Assembly: GCA_945869245.1 (NCBI GenBank)
Contig: CAMBOY010000157.1
Span: 1 to 7,511 of the forward strand
DNA length: 7,511 nucleotides
DNA from: Hydrogenophaga intermedia
GTDB lineage: Bacteria; Pseudomonadota; Gammaproteobacteria; Burkholderiales; Burkholderiaceae_C
Direction: 5' to 3'
The position numbers and the translations under genes were made by a program. This document shows, piece after piece, positions 1-4,494 of this stretch; position 1 is the stretch's first letter, and every line of letters starts with the position of its first letter. The notes below the pieces were generated by a model. It ran no database searches, was not told the origin of the DNA, and saw only the letters and a program-made list of their open reading frames with translations.

Positions 1-1
1 G

Positions 2-31
2 TGGGCCACGCGCAGCTTGAAGCGGCCATAA
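2..31 (+). CDS. Possible 3' end of an upstream gene (last 9 codons)
   Basis: Reading from base 2 gives WATRSLKRP followed by a TAA stop at 29-31. The stop lies immediately before the hairpin at 37-54, which has a T tract on its right side and so could terminate this gene. Too little is present to identify a product. The alternative is that these bases are simply noncoding spacer beyond the tRNA terminator. The call rests only on the open frame and the position of the stop. Confidence 0.22.
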   Translation, partial: WATRSLKRP

Positions 32-59
32 AAAAACCAAGCCAGCTGGCTTGGTTTTT
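31..59. terminator. Bidirectional Rho-independent terminator
   Basis: Positions 37-54 form a perfect inverted repeat: a 7-bp stem CCAAGCC/GGCTTGG around AGCT. A-rich sequence lies on the left (30-36) and five T's on the right (55-59). Read on the minus strand it ends in seven T's and lies 11 bases past the 3' end of the tRNA-Gly gene, so it is the likely tRNA terminator. Read on the plus strand it also carries a T tract and could end a gene entering from the left. Confidence 0.85.
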
Positions 60-70
60 GTGCGTGTTGG

Positions 71-144
71 TGGAGCGGGTGAAGGGAATCGAACCCTCGT
101 ATGAAGCTTGGGAAGCTGCCGTTCTACCATTGAACTACACCCGC
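71..144 (-). tRNA. tRNA-Gly (anticodon CCC)
   Basis: The reverse complement folds as a complete 74-nt tRNA with the 3' CCA encoded (71-73). It has a 7-bp acceptor stem GCGGGTG/CACCCGC, a D stem GTTC/GAAC, an anticodon loop TTCCCAA, a 4-nt variable region and a T arm GAGGG-TTCGATT-CCCTT. The anticodon CCC lies at 112-110 and reads GGG. The overall sequence closely follows E. coli glyU. The anticodon stem GCAGC/GCTTC contains one C-U mismatch at its second pair (positions 118 and 104). A -10 box lies just upstream and a strong terminator just downstream, so the gene appears to be transcribed alone. Confidence 0.96.
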
Positions 145-155
145 AGATCGTGCAG

Positions 156-161
156 ATTATA
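156..161 (-). promoter_or_regulatory. -10 box of the tRNA-Gly promoter
   Basis: The minus strand reads TATAAT, a perfect sigma-70 -10 hexamer, ending 11 bases before the first base of the mature tRNA. That leaves a leader of a few bases for RNase P to remove. No good -35 match is visible at 16-18 bases upstream (around 178-185, minus strand CCAAGA or CCCAAG), and there is no TG extension. The discriminator (CTGCACG) is fairly GC-rich, as is usual for stable RNA promoters under stringent control. Confidence 0.6.
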
Positions 162-190
162 GGTGGCCTGCAGCGGGTCTTGGGCGCCCG

Positions 191-199
191 TGCCATACT
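191..199 (+). promoter_or_regulatory. Candidate extended -10 for the 267-653 gene
   Basis: TGC followed by CATACT (4 of 6 matches to TATAAT) resembles an extended -10 element, placed about 70 bases before the start codon at 267. No convincing -35 is visible. A TAGACA at 207-212 resembles a -35 but has no matching -10 downstream. The 122-base gap between the divergent tRNA and this gene must hold promoters for both, so something should be here, but this assignment is weak. Confidence 0.25.
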
Positions 200-220
200 G
201 CCTCGTTAGACAAAACATCG

Positions 221-239
221 GCTGCGCCATGGTCGCAGC
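221..239 (+). repeat. Inverted repeat in the leader of the 267-653 gene
   Basis: GCTGCG (221-226) and CGCAGC (234-239) form a perfect 6-bp stem with a 7-base loop that itself contains CCATGG. Allowing one bulged T at 240, three more pairs extend it (TCG 218-220 with CGA 241-243). It ends about 11 bases before the Shine-Dalgarno sequence at 254-259. It could be an operator or an mRNA hairpin. There is no T tract, so it is not an intrinsic terminator. Such a repeat can also occur by chance in GC-rich DNA. Confidence 0.3.
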
Positions 240-266
240 TCGAGCAGATTGCAAAGGAGTTGGTGC

Positions 267-653
267 ATGGCAATACCGTGGTTGTTGGCGCTCAAAGTCA
301 TTCCTTGGGCCGACGTGATCGAGCACGCACCCAAGGTGCTCAAAGCCGCGCGCAAACTCATGGAGCGACCGGCGCCCGAGGCCGCAGCAGCGCCCAGCCG
401 CATGGCGGTGGATGGGCCAGACGCGGCGCCGCCAAGCTTGGGGGAACTCAAGAACCGCTTGATTGCGGCCCAAGTGCATCTGGACCAACAGGCCCAGCTG
501 CAGGCCGAGACCTCGCACACCCTGGCCGAGCTGGCCGAACAGAACGCCCGCCTGGTGAGCGCGGTGGACGCCCTGCGCTTGCGCACCCGGGTCTTGCTGG
601 TGGTGGTGGCCGCTTTGCTGCTGGCGCAGCTGGTGGAGTGGATCGCGCGCTAG
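267..653 (+). CDS. Conserved hypothetical protein: coiled coil with C-terminal membrane anchor
   Basis: Encodes 128 residues. The start at 267 is chosen because AAGGAG (254-259) lies 7 bases upstream; an in-frame TTG at 249 would add only six residues and lacks such a site. Residues 1-32 are hydrophobic to amphipathic (MAIPWLLALKVIPW onward), residues 35-57 are a Pro/Ala-rich linker, and residues 58-106 form a probable coiled coil with Leu, Gln and Glu repeats. Residues 109-124 (VLLVVVAALLLAQLVE) are a single membrane segment, followed by the last residues WIAR. The layout suggests an inner-membrane tail-anchored protein with a cytoplasmic coiled coil, possibly a scaffold or oligomer, but no catalytic motif is visible. 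I recall similar unannotated proteins in Comamonadaceae, and its function is unknown. Its stop codon overlaps that of the convergent lipocalin gene. No terminator separates the two, so transcription may run into each gene's antisense strand. Confidence 0.8.
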   Translation: MAIPWLLALKVIPWADVIEHAPKVLKAARKLMERPAPEAAAAPSRMAVDGPDAAPPSLGELKNRLIAAQVHLDQQAQLQAETSHTLAELAEQNARLVSAVDALRLRTRVLLVVVAALLLAQLVEWIAR

Positions 654-1207
654 GGCTGGCGCGGTGTGCCTGCGGGTGGGTGTTCTACCCAGATCAGCCC
701 GCTGGTGTCAAAGCCTCTTTCTTGGGCCATGGCAACAAAGCGCTCTTTGAGTGCGGGGCTGACGGTGGGGGTGCGGGCCAGCAGCCACAAATAGTCGGTG
801 TTGGGGCCGGAGACAAAGGCGTGCTGGTACCCGTCCTTGTCCAGATCAAACACCACATAGCCACCGTAAAACGGCCCAAAGAACGACACCTTGAGGTGCC
901 CCACATCGGGGGCGCCCACAAAATAGGCTTTGCCTTCGGCCTGTTTCCATTCACCTTTGGCGGCGTCAAAGCCCCGGTTGAGCACCCGCACACCGCCGTC
1001 GTCGCGCAGGCTGTATTGGGCGCTCACTTGGCTCAAGCCGCGCTCAAACGAGTGGTCAAGCCGCGCAATCGCATACCAAGTGCCCAAGTAGCGGGGCAGC
1101 TCAAAGCCGCTGACCGGCTGCACCTTGTCCGGCAGGCCGGTGCAGCCGGTGCTGAACACGGCGGCCAGCGCCACGGCGGCGGCCCAAAGCAAACGGTGCA
1201 GGCTCAT
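650..1207 (-). CDS. blc: Outer-membrane lipoprotein of the lipocalin family (Blc type)
   Basis: Encodes 185 residues. Residues 1-21 are a signal peptide ending in a lipobox-like STG-C with Cys22 as the likely lipidated residue. Thr at the following position gives no inner-membrane retention signal, so outer-membrane sorting is expected. The lipocalin signature GTWY is at 42-45. The Blc hallmarks FERGL (54-58), YSLRDDGG (65-72), EGKAYFVGAP (91-100), SFFGPFYGGY (108-117) and DYLWLLARTP (138-147) are all present and very close to E. coli Blc (177 aa). Blc binds fatty acids and lysophospholipids and is thought to help in envelope maintenance under stress. Its ATG overlaps the gabD stop in ATGA, and no Shine-Dalgarno sequence precedes it, so translation is probably coupled to gabD. 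It is the last gene of the operon and converges on the 267-653 gene. The family assignment is firm, but why it lies in this operon is unknown. Confidence 0.93.
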   Translation of the reverse strand: MSLHRLLWAAAVALAAVFSTGCTGLPDKVQPVSGFELPRYLGTWYAIARLDHSFERGLSQVSAQYSLRDDGGVRVLNRGFDAAKGEWKQAEGKAYFVGAPDVGHLKVSFFGPFYGGYVVFDLDKDGYQHAFVSGPNTDYLWLLARTPTVSPALKERFVAMAQERGFDTSGLIWVEHPPAGTPRQP

Positions 1208-2676
1208 TTCAGCACGTCGCCAACGCAGAGGTATTTGATTTCCACGTAGTCGTCCATGCCGTGGTGCGAGCCTTCGCGGCCCAGGCCGGATTGTTTGACG
1301 CCGCCAAACGGCACATGCTCGGTGGCCAAAATGCCCACGTTGATGCCGACCATGCCGTATTCCAGCGCCTCGGCCACGCGGAAGATGCGGCCCACATCGC
1401 GGCTGTAGAAATAGCTGGCCAGGCCAAACTCGGTGTTGTTGGCCGCTTCAATCGCCTCTTGCTCGGTGCTGAACTTGAACACCGGTGCGAAGGGGCCAAA
1501 GGTTTCTTCGCGGGCGCACAACATGTCGGGCGTGGCGTCGGCCACCACGGTGGGCTCAAAGAACTGACCGGCCAAGCGTTTGCCGCCCACCAGTACACGG
1601 CCACCTTTGGCCACGGCGTCGTCCACATGGCGTTGCACTTTTTCCAGCGCGGCTTCTTCAATCAGCGGGCCTTGGTTTACGCCGTCTGCAAAGCCGTTGC
1701 CGACCTTGGCGGTGGCCACCTTGGCGGCGAACTTCTGCACAAAGGCGTCGTACACGCCTTCCTGCACATAGAAACGGTTGGAGCAGACGCAGGTCTGGCC
1801 GGCGTTGCGGTATTTGCTGGCGAAGGCGCCTTCCACGGCGCTGTCGATGTCGGCGTCGTCAAACACGATGAAGGGCGCGTTGCCGCCGAGTTCGAGCGAC
1901 ATTTTTTTGACCGTGGGCGCGCACTGGGCCATGAGGATGCGGCCCACTTCGGTCGATCCGGTGAAGCTCAGGTGGCGCACCGTGTCGCTCTCGCACAGCA
2001 CCTTGCCCACGTCCACACTGCCGGGGCCGTCGCTGGTGACGATGTTGAGCACGCCGGCCGGAATGCCGGCGCGGATGGCCAGCTCGCCAGCGGCCAGTGC
2101 GGTCAGCGGCGTGAGCTCGGCCGGCTTGATCACCACCGGGCAACCGGCCGCCAGCGCGGGCGCGACCTTGCGGGTGATCATGGCCAGCGGAAAGTTCCAC
2201 GGCGTGATGGCGGCGCACACGCCAATGGGCTGCTTGAGCACCAGCAGGCGGCGGTTGTTGTCGAACTGGGGCAGGGTTTCGCCGTTGACGCGCTTGGCCT
2301 CTTCGGCAAACCACTCCACAAAGCTGGCGCCATACGCCACTTCGCCTTTGGCTTCGGCCAAGGGCTTGCCTTGTTCGGCGGTCATGATGCGGCCCAGGTC
2401 GTCTTGGTTGGCCATCAGCAGGTCGTACCACTTGCGCAGGATGCTGCTGCGCTCTTTGGCGGTTTTGGTTTTCCAGGGGCCCCAAGCAGCGTTGGCAGCG
2501 TCGATGGCGTCTTGCGCGTCGGCCGGACCCAGCAGGGCCACGTCGGCCAGTTTGTGGCCAGTGGCGGGGTCGTGCACGTCAAAACGGCGGCTGCCGGCGA
2601 CCCATTGGCCGTTGATCAGGGCGTCGGTTTTGAGCAGGCTCGGGTCTTTGAGTTGGGCAAGCGGTGAGGTGGTCAT
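1204..2676 (-). CDS. gabD: Succinate-semialdehyde / glutarate-semialdehyde dehydrogenase
   Basis: Encodes 490 residues (E. coli GabD has 482) of the aldehyde dehydrogenase superfamily. It oxidises succinate semialdehyde to succinate, and family members also take glutarate semialdehyde (DavD). Visible are PWNF with Asn161, the cofactor Lys184 in IKPAE, FTGSTEVGR (238-246), general base Glu262 in LELGG and nucleophile Cys296 in GQTCVC. Identity to E. coli GabD is high along the whole length. Glu187, where E. coli GabD has Ser, matches the ribose-binding Glu of NAD-using aldehyde dehydrogenases, so NAD+ preference is inferred. Cys296 and Cys298 form the CVC pair that is redox-switched in human SSADH. 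The start at 2676 matches the family N-terminus and has GGAG (2692-2689) 12 bases upstream; a longer frame from 2787 would overlap the preceding gene. It follows the GNAT gene by 23 bases and overlaps blc by four. Confidence 0.94.
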   Translation of the reverse strand: MTTSPLAQLKDPSLLKTDALINGQWVAGSRRFDVHDPATGHKLADVALLGPADAQDAIDAANAAWGPWKTKTAKERSSILRKWYDLLMANQDDLGRIMTAEQGKPLAEAKGEVAYGASFVEWFAEEAKRVNGETLPQFDNNRRLLVLKQPIGVCAAITPWNFPLAMITRKVAPALAAGCPVVIKPAELTPLTALAAGELAIRAGIPAGVLNIVTSDGPGSVDVGKVLCESDTVRHLSFTGSTEVGRILMAQCAPTVKKMSLELGGNAPFIVFDDADIDSAVEGAFASKYRNAGQTCVCSNRFYVQEGVYDAFVQKFAAKVATAKVGNGFADGVNQGPLIEEAALEKVQRHVDDAVAKGGRVLVGGKRLAGQFFEPTVVADATPDMLCAREETFGPFAPVFKFSTEQEAIEAANNTEFGLASYFYSRDVGRIFRVAEALEYGMVGINVGILATEHVPFGGVKQSGLGREGSHHGMDDYVEIKYLCVGDVLK

Positions 2677-2688
2677 GTTGATTGGGGT

Positions 2689-2692
2689 CTCC
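2689..2692 (-). promoter_or_regulatory. Shine-Dalgarno sequence of gabD
   Basis: The minus strand reads GGAG within CGGAGACC, 12 bases before the ATG at 2676. This spacing is longer than usual. It supports the start at 2676 over upstream in-frame starts and shows that gabD can initiate independently rather than only by coupling to the GNAT gene. Confidence 0.55.
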
Positions 2693-2699
2693 GAAGGTG

Positions 2700-3311
2700 T
2701 TATGCGGTGTGTCGGGTGCGGCTGAGCTGAAAGTCCAGGTGCGCGCGCACGCTTGGCCATTCGCTGGCGATGATGCTGTAGACACAAGTGTCGCGCAAAG
2801 CGCCTTGCGCGTCCGGATGCGGGTTGATTTGGTGGTTGCGCAGCACCCCGTCGAGTTTGGCGCCCAAGCGCTCAATGCCTCGGCGGCTTTGCTGGTTGAA
2901 CCAGTGGGTGCGAAACTCCACCGCGATGCAGCTCAGCGTGTCGAACGCGTGGCCCAGCAGCAGGCGCTTGACTTCGGTGTTGAGCGCGGTGCGCTGCACC
3001 GAGCGGCGGTACCAGGTGGAGCCGATCTCAACCCGCCGGTTGGTCGCGTCGATGTGCATATAGGTGGTCATGCCCACCGCACGCCCGCTGGCGTCGAGCA
3101 CCGCAAACGGCAGCATGCTGCCGGCTTGCTGCAAACGCAGGCGCCGTTCGATTTCAGCGGCCATGCCTTCGGGCGAGGGGATGGCGGTGTACCAGAGCTT
3201 CCAGAGTTCGCCGTCGCGCACCGCGTCGACCAGATCGTTGTGGTGGGCGGCGCGCAAGGGCACCAGAGACACCGTTTGACCACTCAAGGTGGTGTCACTC
3301 ACAAAACCCAT
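2700..3311 (-). CDS. GNAT-family N-acetyltransferase (RimJ/RimL-like, Acetyltransf_3)
   Basis: Encodes 203 residues. The start at 3311 is chosen because GGAG lies 7 bases upstream; an in-frame ATG at 3353 would add 14 residues inside the preceding gene. The fold signature is recognisable. Strand VSLVPL is at 14-19, followed by PFAVLDASGRAVGMTTYMHID (68-88). The acyl-CoA-binding region STWYRRSVQRTALNTEVKRLLLGHAF spans 98-123, and NQQSRRGIERLGAKLDGVLRNH (139-160) and RDTCVYSIIASEWP (173-186) complete it. The usual glycines of the Q/RxxGxG/A loop are replaced (QRTALN), as is common in this subfamily. Relatives are mostly annotated as protein or small-molecule acetyltransferases without a known substrate. 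It lies between the CoA-transferase (4-base gap) and gabD (23-base gap), so it is co-transcribed with a catabolic pathway. The acceptor might be an amine of that pathway, but nothing in the sequence shows this. Confidence 0.88.
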   Translation of the reverse strand: MGFVSDTTLSGQTVSLVPLRAAHHNDLVDAVRDGELWKLWYTAIPSPEGMAAEIERRLRLQQAGSMLPFAVLDASGRAVGMTTYMHIDATNRRVEIGSTWYRRSVQRTALNTEVKRLLLGHAFDTLSCIAVEFRTHWFNQQSRRGIERLGAKLDGVLRNHQINPHPDAQGALRDTCVYSIIASEWPSVRAHLDFQLSRTRHTA

Positions 3312-3315
3312 GTCG

Positions 3316-4494
3316 TCACTCCGAGGGATGTAACCATTCGGCGCTGTGTTCACCCAACGCGGGCGGCGGCAGCGCGGCGCTGGGGCGTTGGCCGTCGAAC
3401 AGCATGGGCGTGGCCACGGTGGGCGGCTGGCCGGTTTCGGGCGCGAGCGTCATGCCCCGTGCGCGCACATGGGGGTGCGCCATCACCTGGTCCACGTTCA
3501 GGATCGGCGCACACGGTACACCCGCAGCGTCGAGCTGGGCCACCCAGTCGGCGGTGTCGCGCTCGCGCGTCCAGCTCTCCAGCAGTGGCACCAGCGTGGC
3601 GCGGTGGGCGACACGCTGCGAGTTGGTGGCGTAGTCGGCCTGCCGGGCCACCTCGGGGTGGCCGGCGCACTCGCAGAATTTGGCGAACTGGTTGTCGTTG
3701 CCCACGGCCAGCACCATGTGGCCGTCGCGGGTGGCAAACACCTGGTAGGGCACGATGTTGGGGTGGGCGTTGCCCATGCGTTTGGGGGCTGTGCCACCAA
3801 TCAGGGCGTTGCTGGCCTGGTTGGCCAGCATGGCCACCTGCACATCAAACAGGCTGGCGTCGATCACCCGGCCCTTGCCGGTGCGCCCGCGCTCCACCAG
3901 CGCCGCCAAAATGGCGGTGGTCGCGTACACGCCGGTCATCAGGTCGGTCACAGCCACGCCCACTTTTTGGGGTTGGCCATCCGGCTCGCCGGTGATGCTC
4001 ATCAGGCCCGCTTCGGCCTGGATGGCGAAGTCGTAACCCGCCTTGTGCGACAGCGGGCCGGTCTGGCCGTAGCCGGTGATGGAGCAGTAGACCAGGCGCG
4101 GGTTGATGGCTTGCAGGCTGATCGCGTCTAGGCCGTATTTGGCCAGCTGCCCCACTTTGTAGTTTTCAATCAGCACATCGGCTTCGCGGGCCAGGTCGCG
4201 CACCGTTTGAATGCCGGCGGGGCTGGCGATGTTGATGGCCACCGAGCGCTTGCCCCGGTTGGCGCACATGAAATAGGCCGCGCTGCGGGCGTCGCCTTCG
4301 CCCCACCAGGGCGGGCCCCAGTGGCGGGTGTCGTCGCCCGCGCCCGGGCGTTCCACCTTGAGTACCTCGGCGCCATAGTCGGCCAGCAACTGGCCAGCCC
4401 ATGGGCCGGCCAGCACGCGCGACAAGTCCAGCACCCGCACACCGGCGAGCAGCTGGGGACCGTGGTGCCCGTTGGGAGCGGTGGTGCCGCTCAT
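3316..4494 (-). CDS. CaiB/BaiF (class III) CoA-transferase, SUGCT/GcdG-like
   Basis: Encodes 392 residues, a typical family length. It moves CoA between carboxylic acids through an aspartyl-CoA intermediate. The N-terminal block LLAGVRVLDLSRVLAGPWAGQ (15-35) and AEVLKVERPG (42-51) form the CoA-binding part. ANRGKRS (78-84) and VLIENYKVG (107-115) follow. The catalytic aspartate is Asp155 in AGYDFAIQAEAGLM, followed by ITGEPDG (167-173). The large domain contains GNAHPNIVPYQVF (241-253), VGNDNQF (264-270), a GVPCAPI block (325-331) and the C-terminal PPPALGEH (376-383). From memory, these blocks are closer to human SUGCT and Pseudomonas GcdG, which use succinyl-CoA to activate glutarate-type diacids, than to formyl- or carnitine-CoA transferases. 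The ATG overlaps the gabT stop in ATGA, and there is no Shine-Dalgarno sequence, so coupling to gabT is likely. The family is certain, the substrate inferred. Confidence 0.92.
   Translation of the reverse strand: MSGTTAPNGHHGPQLLAGVRVLDLSRVLAGPWAGQLLADYGAEVLKVERPGAGDDTRHWGPPWWGEGDARSAAYFMCANRGKRSVAINIASPAGIQTVRDLAREADVLIENYKVGQLAKYGLDAISLQAINPRLVYCSITGYGQTGPLSHKAGYDFAIQAEAGLMSITGEPDGQPQKVGVAVTDLMTGVYATTAILAALVERGRTGKGRVIDASLFDVQVAMLANQASNALIGGTAPKRMGNAHPNIVPYQVFATRDGHMVLAVGNDNQFAKFCECAGHPEVARQADYATNSQRVAHRATLVPLLESWTRERDTADWVAQLDAAGVPCAPILNVDQVMAHPHVRARGMTLAPETGQPPTVATPMLFDGQRPSAALPPPALGEHSAEWLHPSE
3319..3322 (-). promoter_or_regulatory. Shine-Dalgarno sequence of the GNAT gene, abutting the CoA-transferase stop
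   Basis: The minus strand reads CGGAGTGACGACATG. The GGAG directly precedes the TGA stop of the CoA-transferase gene (3318-3316) and is 7 bases from the ATG at 3311. It fixes the start of the acetyltransferase. Ribosomes terminating upstream would be placed on this site, which favours efficient reinitiation. Confidence 0.75.

Noticed and set aside
260..1249. 329-codon plus-strand frame across the coiled-coil gene and the lipocalin
   Set aside because: It is out of frame with the 267 start, which has the Shine-Dalgarno, and it reads through the antisense of a clear Blc gene.
1261..2667. 468-codon open frame on the plus strand opposite gabD
   Set aside because: The antisense reading of a GC-rich gene with third-position bias is open by composition; the product is His/Gly/Ala-rich and matches no family.
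2677..2787. N-terminal extension of gabD by 37 codons
   Set aside because: The extra residues overlap the acetyltransferase gene, have no match to GabD N-termini, and the ATG at 2676 has a GGAG upstream.
3312..3353. Start of the acetyltransferase at 3353
   Set aside because: It would overlap the CoA-transferase by 38 bases and lacks the well-spaced GGAG that precedes 3311.
2682..3995. 437-codon open frame on the plus strand opposite the GNAT and CoA-transferase genes
   Set aside because: It spans two well-supported minus-strand genes and degrades into an Arg/Pro/Trp-rich string, typical of a noncoding frame.
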